Assembly (NCBI GenBank): GCA_947463165.1
Contig: CANHSW010000162.1
Coordinates: 1 to 5,687, forward strand
DNA from: Cyanobacteriota bacterium
GTDB taxonomy: Bacteria > Cyanobacteriota > Cyanobacteriia > PCC-6307 > Cyanobiaceae
Length of the DNA: 5,687 nt
Reading direction: 5' to 3'
Shown here: one piece after another, positions 1 through 5,687 of the stretch
Numbering within the stretch: the stretch's first letter is position 1
Layout of the letters: each line of letters opens with the position of its first letter
Notes under the pieces: model-generated
Seen by the model: only the letters and a program-made list of their open reading frames with translations
What the model was told of the DNA's origin: nothing
The model's database searches: none
Program-made: the position numbers and the translations under genes

Positions 1-1
1 G

Positions 2-934
2 TTTCTAGTGGCGATCCGCCCTGGGCTGATGTCGCCGGGGGTGGCCGCCCGCATGGCCGCCAGCTTCGATCGACTCAGCAATGGCCGGCTGTTGATCAAT
101 GTGGTTACCGGAGGCGATCCGGTGGAGAACGCCGGTGATGGGTTCCACCTCAGCCATGACGAACGCTATCGACTCACGGATGAGTTTCTGACTATCTGGC
201 GTGGGGTGATGCAGGGGGAGAGGCTCAATTTCAAAGGCGACTACTTCGACATCCGCGATGGCAACGTAATCCATTGCGGCGTGCAGCAGCCCCATCCGCC
301 CCTCTGGTTCGGTGGCTCATCGCCAGCTGGCCAGGAGGTGGGGGCCCGCCATGCCGACACCTATCTCACCTGGGGTGAACCGCCCGATCAGGTGCGCGAG
401 AAAATCAAGGAAGTGCGCGAAAAAGCCCTGCGCAATGGCCGCAGCCTGGAGTTTGGCATCCGCCTGCACATCATCGTGCGCGAAACCAATCAGCAGGCCT
501 GGGAAGCAGCCGAAAATCTAATTCGGTACTTGGATGACGAAACAATCAAAGCGGCTCAGAAGGTCTATAGCCGCATGGATTCGGTGGGCCAAAGCCGCAT
601 GACCCAGCTGCATGGCGGTAGCCGGGAGAGCTTGGAGGTTAGTCCTAACCTTTGGACCGGTGTCGGCCTGGTGAGGGGTGGAGCGGGCACAGCCCTGGTG
701 GGTGACGCCGACACGGTGGCCCGCAGGCTGGAGGAATACGCTGACCTAGGCATCGAGCACTTCATCCTCTCTGGTTACCCGCACCTGGAGGAGGCCTATC
801 GGGTGGCGGAATTGCTGTTCCCGAAATTGCCGATCCAGCTGCCGGAACGCCCAGAGGGCCAGCTTGTACTGGCCCCGTTCGGCGAAATCATTGCCAACGA
901 ACGGATTCCCAACGCCGCCAGGGTGCAGGGCTAA
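2..934 (+). CDS. ssuD: Alkanesulfonate monooxygenase SsuD, FMNH2-dependent (5' end missing)
   Basis: This enzyme uses FMNH2 and O2 to cleave the C-S bond of alkanesulfonates, giving an aldehyde and sulfite for sulfur assimilation in the cytoplasm. The frame is open to the left edge (codons F-L-V-A-I-R-P), and this segment matches E. coli SsuD from about residue 74, recalled from memory. About 73 N-terminal residues, including the region of E. coli Cys54, therefore lie outside the window, and the GTG at 8 is an internal valine, not a start. Counting from that valine, the match shows no gaps at the landmarks: [11 protein letters not shown] with R152 and H154 (E. coli Arg226 and His228), [14 protein letters not shown] with R223 (the mobile-loop Arg297), and [12 protein letters not shown] with Y257 (Tyr331). 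The C-terminus is complete, ending in TAA at 932-934. ssuE lies about 300 bp downstream and supplies the reduced flavin. Transporter genes may lie to the left but are not visible. Confidence 0.96.
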   Translation, partial: FLVAIRPGLMSPGVAARMAASFDRLSNGRLLINVVTGGDPVENAGDGFHLSHDERYRLTDEFLTIWRGVMQGERLNFKGDYFDIRDGNVIHCGVQQPHPPLWFGGSSPAGQEVGARHADTYLTWGEPPDQVREKIKEVREKALRNGRSLEFGIRLHIIVRETNQQAWEAAENLIRYLDDETIKAAQKVYSRMDSVGQSRMTQLHGGSRESLEVSPNLWTGVGLVRGGAGTALVGDADTVARRLEEYADLGIEHFILSGYPHLEEAYRVAELLFPKLPIQLPERPEGQLVLAPFGEIIANERIPNAARVQG

Positions 935-965
935 TTAGGTTTCGCAAACCCTCCTTCTTGATGAT

Positions 966-1196
966 GTGATTCAAGCCACACTCGCCAGTGGCAATGGGCA
1001 CACCAAATCAAGCCCCAAGCCGAAGAAAATGAGATTGCAATCTATGGAAGAATGGCCCTACTTCCGGGTTCCTATTCTCTCAGGATTCCTCCACTTCCAG
1101 CAAGTGGTTGAGCATTTCGATGAGCGGGTATTGCCGCTAGTACGCGAGCTGGAAGCCAGGTCTAAAGCCACCAAATTAGAGGTGGTCTTCGCCTGA
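966..1196 (+). pseudogene. Probable C-terminal remnant of an LLM-type flavin monooxygenase
   Basis: This is a 76-codon open frame from GTG 966; in-frame ATGs lie at 1029 and 1044, and the frame is open from 939 after a TAG at 936. The first 30 or so residues are lysine- and serine-rich with no recognisable fold. From about residue 35 on (ILSGFLHFQQVVEHF, then DERVLPLVRELEAR) it resembles the last strand and helix of luciferase-like monooxygenases of the SsuD/SfnG/DszA group, whose C-termini typically read as a beta strand, then a helix, then VLPLxRE. Such a tail cannot form a TIM barrel alone. The best reading is the leftover of a second monooxygenase gene that lost its 5' part between ssuD and ssuE. 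It could instead be a small expressed protein starting at 1029 or 1044, since the frame is intact to TGA 1194-1196. No Shine-Dalgarno site decides the start. Family assignment is from pattern memory and moderately uncertain. Confidence 0.45.
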
Positions 1197-1216
1197 CATC
1201 GGCTCCCCAGACCACC
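1181..1216 (+). other. Hairpin between the LLM remnant and ssuE
   Basis: GGTGGTCT (1181-1188) and AGACCACC (1209-1216) are perfect 8-bp complements. The 20-nt loop can form a small inner stem, GCC 1191-1193 with GGC 1201-1203. The element covers the stop codon of the remnant and ends 25 bp before the ssuE ATG. No T-run follows, so it is not a classical intrinsic terminator. An mRNA processing or attenuation element is possible. One or two such 8-bp repeats are expected by chance in a window of this size. Confidence 0.3.
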
Positions 1217-1241
1217 ATCTTCAACCTCTCCCACTTGTTTC

Positions 1242-1769
1242 ATGACCCGCTTTCTTCTGATCAACGGCAGCCCCACCAGCGTCTCCCGTTCAGCCGCCCT
1301 GCTCGACCATGCTCGGGCAGCCCTGACCTCAGCTGGAATCGAAGTGATTAATACCAGCATCCTCGATTTTCCCGCCGAGGATCTCATTCAAGCCCGCTTC
1401 GCCAGCCCATCCTTCAGCTCCTTTACCGCCGAGGTGGCCGCCGCCAGCGGCATCATCGTCAGCACCCCCGTCTACAAGGCCTCCTTCTCGGGCGGCCTGA
1501 AGGCTTTGCTCGACATCCTTCCCCAGGAGGCTCTGTTGGGTAAAGCGATCCTGCCGCTCGCCTCGGCTGGCACCATCTCCCACCTGCTGGCGATCGATTA
1601 CGCCCTCAAGCCAGTACTGTCGGTGCTGGGGGCAAGGGATATTGAGCAGGGGGTATTCGCAGTGGATGACCAGTTTGAGAAGTTTGATGGGGGATATACC
1701 CTCAAGCCTGAACTAGTGGAACGCCTAGACCGCAACCTCGGCTATTTGATCAGTCGCGTGCAGCCTTAG
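1242..1769 (+). CDS. ssuE: NAD(P)H-dependent FMN reductase SsuE
   Basis: SsuE reduces FMN with NAD(P)H and hands FMNH2 to SsuD and similar two-component monooxygenases. The 175-residue product matches E. coli SsuE (191 residues) almost throughout and is shorter only at the C-terminus. Visible landmarks are the flavodoxin-like phosphate loop INGSPTSVSRSAALL (residues 7-21), the segment EDLIQARFASP (46-56), the flavin-binding turn TPVYKASFSGGLKALLD (75-91), and LLAIDYALKPVLS (115-127). The last contains Y120, equivalent to the pi-helix Tyr118 that distinguishes SsuE-type reductases from simpler NADPH:FMN reductases. The ATG at 1242 gives an N-terminus aligned with E. coli. No Shine-Dalgarno sequence precedes it, which is common in cyanobacteria. 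It lies 45 bp after the LLM remnant and 32 bp before the DszC/SfnB-like gene, consistent with one operon. Confidence 0.95.
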   Translation: MTRFLLINGSPTSVSRSAALLDHARAALTSAGIEVINTSILDFPAEDLIQARFASPSFSSFTAEVAAASGIIVSTPVYKASFSGGLKALLDILPQEALLGKAILPLASAGTISHLLAIDYALKPVLSVLGARDIEQGVFAVDDQFEKFDGGYTLKPELVERLDRNLGYLISRVQP

Positions 1770-1801
1770 GCCCATCTGGCCACCTTCGCCCCTGATCTCC
1801 C

Positions 1802-2992
1802 ATGGCGCCTCAGATCGAAACAAGCACGGAGACCCTCGAGGCGATCGCGGACCGCTTCGCCGCAGCGATCGCCACCACAGCAGTGGAGAGGGATCACCAG
1901 GGCGGAACGGCCAAGGTGGAGCGGGATGCCCTGCGCCGCACCGGTCTACTCAACCTGCTGATCCCCAATTTTTGGGGAGGCCACGGGGCCAGCTGGCCGC
2001 TGATCTATCGGATCGTGCGCCGCATTTCCCGCACCGACAGCTCCCTGGGCCAGCTATTTGGCTTCCAGCACCTGATGCTGGCCACAATCGACCTGTTCGG
2101 CAGCCAGGAGCAAACCGAGAATCTCTATCGGCGCACCGTGGCGGGCAATTGGTTCTGGGGCAACACCCTCAACCCCCTCGACCCAGGCCTGAGCGCCCGC
2201 TGGGAGGGCGACACCCTGGTGATCGACGGTCGCAAGCGCTTCTCCACAGGCTCCAGCGACGCCGATGCCCTGATCGTCTCGGCCCCTGATCCAACTTCCG
2301 ACAGCAATCGCCTGCTGGTGGCGGCTATTTCCCTACCCAGGGAGGGCATTGTTCCCCTCAACGACTGGAACAACATGGGCCAGCGTCAAACCGACAGCGG
2401 CACAGTCGAGTTCCGGAGTGTACGGATCCATCAGGCGGAGCTGCTGCTCTCTCCCGGGCCCTTCGGCAGCCCTCGGGCCTCGCTAAGACCCTGCATCGCC
2501 CAGCTGGTGTTCGCCAACGTCTATCTCGGCATCGCCGAAGGGGCGTTGCAGGAGGCCAAGGCCTACCTCCAGGCCAATCCCCAGGCCTGGTGGCTTTCCG
2601 GGGTGGAAAGTAAACAACAGGATCCCTACGTGCTCCGCCACTTCGGCCAACTATTCGCGGCACTGGAGGCGGCGCGGCTGGTAACCGACCGGGCTGCCGA
2701 CAGCCTGCAACGGGCCTGGGAACTAGGTGAAAACGTCAGTGAAGCCGAGCGGGGCCAGGTATCGGTGGACATCGCCACCGCCAAGGTGATCACCACCCAG
2801 GCAGGGCTGGATGCAGTGAACCGCATCTTTGAGGTGATGGGAGCCCGGGCCACCACCTGGCCCCGCCGTGTGGACCGGTTTTGGCGCAACCTGCGCACCT
2901 ACACCCTGCACGATCCCGTGGATTACAAGCTGCGCGAACTGGGCGAATGGGCCCTTGCCGACCGCCATCCACGCCCCACTTTTTATTCCTGA
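1802..2992 (+). CDS. DszC/SfnB-like flavin-dependent monooxygenase (acyl-CoA dehydrogenase fold)
   Basis: This 396-residue protein has the three-part acyl-CoA dehydrogenase layout: N-terminal helices (about 10-115), a central beta domain (about 117-215) and a C-terminal helical bundle (about 235-380). Signs of the DszC/SfnB/C2-hydroxylase branch, which uses FMNH2 and O2 instead of dehydrogenating acyl-CoA, are FGFQHLMLATIDLFG with H90 (near DszC His92), the flavin-contacting KRFSTGSSDADALIVSA (145-161), and the C-terminal RFWRNLRTYTLHDPVDYK (359-376) with H370 near DszC His391. The catalytic glutamate motif of true acyl-CoA dehydrogenases is not seen there. Its position 32 bp after ssuE suggests that SsuE provides its reduced flavin and that the substrate is an organosulfur compound; both are inferences. 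The substrate cannot be read from sequence, so the symbols sfnB and dszC are not assigned. ATG 1802 has no visible Shine-Dalgarno site. Two HIP1 octamers lie in the first 25 codons. Confidence 0.88.
   Translation: MAPQIETSTETLEAIADRFAAAIATTAVERDHQGGTAKVERDALRRTGLLNLLIPNFWGGHGASWPLIYRIVRRISRTDSSLGQLFGFQHLMLATIDLFGSQEQTENLYRRTVAGNWFWGNTLNPLDPGLSARWEGDTLVIDGRKRFSTGSSDADALIVSAPDPTSDSNRLLVAAISLPREGIVPLNDWNNMGQRQTDSGTVEFRSVRIHQAELLLSPGPFGSPRASLRPCIAQLVFANVYLGIAEGALQEAKAYLQANPQAWWLSGVESKQQDPYVLRHFGQLFAALEAARLVTDRAADSLQRAWELGENVSEAERGQVSVDIATAKVITTQAGLDAVNRIFEVMGARATTWPRRVDRFWRNLRTYTLHDPVDYKLRELGEWALADRHPRPTFYS
1841..1848. repeat. HIP1 octamer GCGATCGC
   Basis: Perfect copy of the highly iterated palindrome HIP1, which is abundant in many cyanobacterial genomes. 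It lies inside the DszC/SfnB-like gene and encodes part of an Ala-Ile-Ala stretch. It supports the cyanobacterial origin of the DNA. Confidence 0.8.
1865..1872. repeat. HIP1 octamer GCGATCGC
   Basis: Second perfect HIP1 copy, starting 24 bp (eight codons) after the first, in the same reading frame phase and again within an Ala-Ile-Ala codon run. No other perfect copy was seen in the window; near matches with one change occur around 1581, 3994 and 4440. Confidence 0.8.
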
Positions 2993-3015
2993 GACATGCC
3001 CCCATGCTTCGTTTC

Positions 3016-3039
3016 GATGCCATAGCTGATGCCATAGCC
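3016..3039. repeat. Tandem 12-bp direct repeat in the convergent intergenic region
   Basis: GATGCCATAGCT (3016-3027) is followed directly by GATGCCATAGCC (3028-3039), identical at 11 of 12 positions. The end of the second unit overlaps the left arm of the hairpin at 3035-3056. No coding or protein-binding role can be shown; replication slippage is enough to explain it. Confidence 0.7.
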
Positions 3040-3066
3040 GTTATCCGCAACGGCTAGAAGTTTGTT
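3035..3066 (+). terminator. Putative rho-independent terminator of the ssu cluster
   Basis: TAGCCGTT (3035-3042), a 6-nt loop ATCCGC, and AACGGCTA (3049-3056) form a perfect 8-bp stem. After four bases comes the T-rich stretch TTTGTT (3061-3066). It lies 43 bp after the last + strand stop codon and just before the end of the convergent - strand gene, where a terminator is expected. The T-run is short and offset, so it may be weak. Read on the - strand the stem is followed by no T-run, so it should act mainly on the + strand. Confidence 0.55.
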
Positions 3067-3071
3067 AACGT

Positions 3072-3956
3072 TTAGCGATGGATGGTAAACTGCTCGATCG
3101 TGCAGTAGCGGCGTAATAAGTCAGGCCCCAGGTGCAGCAGCGCTTGATTCGCATAGGCCTCCCGCTCCAATTGCCGCTCCAGGGCCGAGGCCTGGCGGTA
3201 TAGGGGCTCCTGCAGTACAGCAGCCAGGGATGCGGGCATGGTTGTGGCCAGTCCTAGCGGTTTAGCGGCCAGGGGCCAGGGTCCGGCCCTGCAGGATTGG
3301 GCCCCATGGATGGCCTCGTGGTTGAGCACCTGGGCGAAGCCAACACTGCCCCTGGCCACCACCTGCGGTTGGATGTAAATAGTGCGTAGCAGCGGATCCC
3401 ATTCACCCACCGCAGCTGGCCGGCGCGGCGCGGTGACCACAACCCGTATGCCCACACTTTTGAGTGCCGCCAGCAAATTGACAATCGCCTGCCGCTCGGC
3501 TCGGTAGCCAGGCGGTGATGCGAGCAAGGCGCGCAGTTGGCCGATGCTGAGAGCTGGTTCCCCAGCCCGGCGCCTGTAGGTGTAGCGAATGGCTCCGTTG
3601 GCTAGCAATTCGGCCCTGGGTAGCCACTTTTGATCTGCCTTGGCCAATTGCTCTAAAAGTGCCGATTCCTGGAGGCCCACCAGTCCCGCAGGACCCTGAT
3701 ACGGCCGTCCCCAAAGCCTGTTCACAATCGCCTCCGCCAGCGGCAGAGGCGACCTTTGCCGCAGCAGCAAGGGCAAGGCCGAGGCGGCCAGCGCCGCGAT
3801 CACTGCCGCCGATATCAGTGCCGCCGCAGTCAGTGCCGCCACGACTAGCAGCGCCCCTGCCGGCAGCAGCGACAAGCGGCCCAGCCGCCAAGCGGGTTTC
3901 GGCGGCCCAGTGCCAGTGGGTCGCAGCCCCGGAGACAACTTTTTAGACAGCCCCAT
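3072..3956 (-). CDS. Uncharacterised membrane-anchored protein with HEAIH zinc-peptidase motif
   Basis: The product has 294 residues and I do not recognise a named family. The N-terminus is basic (K5, K6, R12, K20, R24, R27). A 35-38 residue hydrophobic, alanine-rich stretch follows (about 29-65), enough for one long or two short membrane segments. The soluble remainder contains LNHEAIHGAQS, in which H213-E214-x-x-H217 is a full HExxH zinc site. About 47 residues later comes LEREAYANQALL (262-273), where E264 or the following glutamate-alanine pair resembles the third ligand of gluzincin-type peptidases. Peptidase activity is therefore likely but unproven, and the substrate is unknown. ATG 3956 was chosen because a GGAG lies nine bases upstream and the hydrophobic segment follows soon after. 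The frame stays open to 4328, but that part is antisense to mfd and lacks protein-like character. The gene is divergent from mfd and convergent with the ssu cluster. Confidence 0.8.
   Translation of the reverse strand: MGLSKKLSPGLRPTGTGPPKPAWRLGRLSLLPAGALLVVAALTAAALISAAVIAALAASALPLLLRQRSPLPLAEAIVNRLWGRPYQGPAGLVGLQESALLEQLAKADQKWLPRAELLANGAIRYTYRRRAGEPALSIGQLRALLASPPGYRAERQAIVNLLAALKSVGIRVVVTAPRRPAAVGEWDPLLRTIYIQPQVVARGSVGFAQVLNHEAIHGAQSCRAGPWPLAAKPLGLATTMPASLAAVLQEPLYRQASALERQLEREAYANQALLHLGPDLLRRYCTIEQFTIHR
3800..3840 (-). repeat. Imperfect 15-bp triplication encoding a five-residue repeat in the membrane segment
   Basis: On the + strand the core TCAGTGCCGCC (3815-3825) recurs at 3830-3840, and a one-mismatch copy, TCACTGCCGCC, lies at 3800-3810, with a period of 15 bp. 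In the - strand protein this gives AALTA, AALIS and AAVIA in a row (about residues 40-54), within the hydrophobic segment. It indicates in-frame expansion of the membrane helix by slippage or unequal exchange. Confidence 0.65.
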
Positions 3957-4088
3957 GGAAGGCTTCTCCAGGCAATCGCCCTGGGGCGGCGGTGGCGATC
4001 GACATTCCCAGCGGCGATTCTGGCGAAGCGCTGCCAACGGCGCCTTAGGCCAGTTGCCACAATCGACACCTGCCGCCCCGCCGCCGCC
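3957..4088. other. Divergent intergenic region between the HEAIH gene and mfd
   Basis: This 132-bp, GC-rich gap separates the start codons of two divergent genes, so it should contain both promoters unless transcripts start inside the coding regions. No convincing -35/-10 pair was found on either strand. TTGGCA read on the - strand (near 4033-4038) has no good -10 at the right distance. A one-mismatch HIP1 copy lies near 3994. The sequence before the mfd ATG is C-rich and has no Shine-Dalgarno site. Confidence 0.5.
3966..3969 (-). promoter_or_regulatory. Shine-Dalgarno site for the HEAIH protein gene
   Basis: Read on the - strand, GGAG (within TGGAGAAG) sits nine bases before ATG 3956. It is the only plausible ribosome binding site seen in front of a gene in this window, and it supports this start over the more upstream starts in the same open frame. 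Confidence 0.5.
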
Positions 4089-5687
4089 ATGCCCCTCTCC
4101 GCCCTGGTGCGCCAGCTGCAGCAGGCGCCCCTCACCGGTGAGGTGCTGGCCCGCATCGACCGCCCCGAGCGGCTGCGGCTCAGCGGTGCCGGTCGAGCGG
4201 CGAGGGCCCTGGTGAGCAGCGCCCTGGCGGTCTCCGCCAAATCCTCGCTGTTGGTGATCGTGCCCACCCTGGAGGAGGCGGGCCGCTGGGCTGCCCTGCT
4301 CGATCTGATGGGTTGGAGCAGCAGCCATCTATATCCCACCAGTGAAGCCAGTCCTTACGAACCGCTGGATCCCACCAGCGAGATCACCTGGGGGCAGATG
4401 CAGGTGCTCAGCGAGCTGCTGGATGGCGGCGAGCGGCTGGCGATCGTGGCCACCGAGCGGGCCCTGCAGCCCCACCTGCCGCCGCCGCCGGCGCTGCGCG
4501 CCCAGTGCCTGAGCCTGCGCAAGGGCTGCAGCTTCGATCTGGAGCAGCTGGCCCTCAGCTTCAGCCGATTGGGCTACCAGCGCGTGCCCAGCATCGAACA
4601 GGAGGGCAGTTGGAGCCGGCGGGGCGACATCGTCGACATCTTCCCGGTGAGCGCTGAACTACCGGTGCGGCTCGAATTTTTCGGCGAAGAGCTTGAAAAA
4701 TTACGGGAATTCGACCCGGCCAGCCAGCGCTCCCTGGATCCAATTGAAGTGGTGCGCCTCACCCCCACCGGCTATGGCCCCCTGGTGGCCGAGGCCCTGC
4801 GGGAGGCGATGCCAGACGCTCTCGATCAGTTGCTGAGCCCTGAGGCCTGCGACCAGTTGCTAGAGGGCGGCACCCCCGAGGGCATGCGCCGGCTGATGGG
4901 CCTGGCCTGGGCCCAGCCCGCCTCGCTGCTCGACTACCTGAGCGAGCAAACCCTGGTGGTGGTGGATGGTCGGCGGCAGTGCCTATCCCACGGTGAACAG
5001 TGGTACGAACACAGCGCTGAGCATTACTCAGAATTGGTGAAGGAGCTCAGCCAGGGCATCGGCGCGGGCGCAGGCGGGAAGCCTGGCAGCGGCACCAGTC
5101 CGCTGCCAGCAGCTCCGCTGCAGCCGCAGCTGCACCGCCCCCCAGCGGAGCTGCTGGCGGCCGTGAACAGCAATTGGCGCGGCTTCGACCTGGCCGAATT
5201 ACACGAGAGCGACCAGCACGCCAACAGCTTCGATCTGGCTTCGCGCTCGGTGCCTGCCCACCCCAATGCCTTCGGCAGATTGGCCGATCTGGTGAAGGGA
5301 TTCCAGCGCGAAAAGGCCTGCATCTGGCTGCTATCGGCCCAACCATCGCGGGCCGTGGCCCTGCTGGAGGAGCACGACTGCATCGCCCGCTTCGTGCCCA
5401 ATGCAGCCGATCAACCGGCCATCGATCGCCTGGTGGAACAGGGGACCCCCGTGGCGCTCAAGGCCAGGGGCACAGCTGAACTGGAGGGTCTGCAGCTGCC
5501 CGCCTGGCGGCTGATATTGATCACAGATCGGGAATTTTTCGGTCAGCACTCCCTGGCGGCCAGCGGCTACGTGCGCCGGCGCCGTAAGGCCACCAGCCGC
5601 ACGGTGGACCCGAACAAAATGCAGCCAGGCGACTTCGTGGTGCACCGCAACCACGGCATTGGCCGCTTCTTGAAGCTTGAAAAATTA
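4089..5687 (+). CDS. mfd: Transcription-repair coupling factor Mfd, N-terminal part (3' end missing)
   Basis: Mfd is a DNA translocase that removes RNA polymerase stalled at lesions and recruits UvrA to start nucleotide excision repair. The 533 codons here run without a stop to the right edge, a little under half of the usual 1150-1200 residues. Residues 1-320 form the UvrB-like module: LSGAGRAARALVSSAL (31-46) stands at the Walker A position without the usual GKT, as is normal for Mfd, and EGSWSRRGDIVDIFPVS (172-188) is the UvrA-contacting segment shared with UvrB. Residues 323-351 are a Gly/Pro/Ala-rich linker. From 511 on, MQPGDFVVHRNHGIGRFLKLEKL begins the RNA polymerase interaction domain. 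The helicase motor and C-terminal domain lie outside the window. ATG 4089 gives the usual cyanobacterial start (MPLSALVRQLQ); no Shine-Dalgarno is visible. It is transcribed away from the HEAIH gene. Confidence 0.97.
   Translation, partial: MPLSALVRQLQQAPLTGEVLARIDRPERLRLSGAGRAARALVSSALAVSAKSSLLVIVPTLEEAGRWAALLDLMGWSSSHLYPTSEASPYEPLDPTSEITWGQMQVLSELLDGGERLAIVATERALQPHLPPPPALRAQCLSLRKGCSFDLEQLALSFSRLGYQRVPSIEQEGSWSRRGDIVDIFPVSAELPVRLEFFGEELEKLREFDPASQRSLDPIEVVRLTPTGYGPLVAEALREAMPDALDQLLSPEACDQLLEGGTPEGMRRLMGLAWAQPASLLDYLSEQTLVVVDGRRQCLSHGEQWYEHSAEHYSELVKELSQGIGAGAGGKPGSGTSPLPAAPLQPQLHRPPAELLAAVNSNWRGFDLAELHESDQHANSFDLASRSVPAHPNAFGRLADLVKGFQREKACIWLLSAQPSRAVALLEEHDCIARFVPNAADQPAIDRLVEQGTPVALKARGTAELEGLQLPAWRLILITDREFFGQHSLAASGYVRRRRKATSRTVDPNKMQPGDFVVHRNHGIGRFLKLEKL

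Noticed and set aside
8..10. GTG as the start of ssuD
   Set aside because: The codons before it (F-L) continue the match to the SsuD segment FLVALRP, so this valine is internal and the true start is outside the window.
31..36. Mfd Walker A loss seen as possible inactivation (protein residues 31-46, around 4179-4226)
   Set aside because: The UvrB-like module of Mfd normally lacks a working nucleotide site; ATP hydrolysis is by the motor domain beyond the right edge.
938..950. GGTTT-CGC-AAACC hairpin right after the ssuD stop as a terminator
   Set aside because: The stem has only five pairs, three of them A-T, and the following stretch is mixed C/T, not a T-run. It is too weak to call.
2125..2376. 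Antisense open frames inside the DszC/SfnB-like gene, and similar ones inside ssuD, ssuE and mfd
   Set aside because: They are opposite strongly recognised genes in high-GC DNA, where long stop-free antisense frames are expected, and their products show no recognisable domain.
3957..4328. Extension of the HEAIH gene upstream to an ATG at 4328, giving 418 residues
   Set aside because: Most of the extension is antisense to the 5' end of mfd, its residues are His/Gln/Gly-rich with no protein-like pattern, and ATG 3956 has a GGAG at good spacing followed by the membrane anchor.
4460..4505. CCG-rich run (CCGCCGCCGCCGGCG) as a regulatory repeat
   Set aside because: It is in frame in mfd and encodes a short proline stretch; it is explained by coding use in high-GC DNA.

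Overview
The window looks like chromosomal DNA of a picocyanobacterium of the Synechococcus/Cyanobium type. The support is high GC coding sequence, two copies of the cyanobacterial HIP1 octamer GCGATCGC, genes without clear Shine-Dalgarno sites, and an Mfd N-terminus of a style I associate with marine and freshwater Synechococcus. This assignment comes from recognition, not from a search.

The left half (1-2992, + strand) is an organosulfur-scavenging cluster. It starts with the 3' three quarters of ssuD, the FMNH2-dependent alkanesulfonate monooxygenase, which runs off the left edge. Next is a short reading frame (966-1196) that resembles the C-terminal tail of a second luciferase-like (LLM) flavin monooxygenase and is probably a gene remnant. 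Then come ssuE, the NAD(P)H:FMN reductase that supplies FMNH2, and a protein of the acyl-CoA-dehydrogenase fold in the DszC/SfnB style (1802-2992), a group that uses reduced flavin to oxidise sulfur or other heteroatom compounds. Spacings are short (31, 45 and 32 bp) and all genes point the same way, so one transcript is likely. The simplest reading is one reductase feeding reduced flavin to at least two monooxygenases that release sulfur from sulfonates and possibly sulfones. A hairpin at 3035-3056 probably ends the transcript.

The right half holds a divergent pair. On the - strand (3072-3956) is an uncharacterised membrane-anchored protein with an HEAIH zinc-peptidase motif. On the + strand (4089 to the right edge) is mfd, the transcription-repair coupling factor, of which 533 N-terminal codons are present. 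The 132 bp between their start codons must hold the promoters of both, but no convincing -35/-10 pair could be read.

No RNA gene, insertion sequence, CRISPR array or prophage feature was seen. I found no clearly new multi-gene system. The most open questions are the HEAIH membrane protein, the substrate of the DszC/SfnB-like enzyme, and the origin of the LLM remnant.
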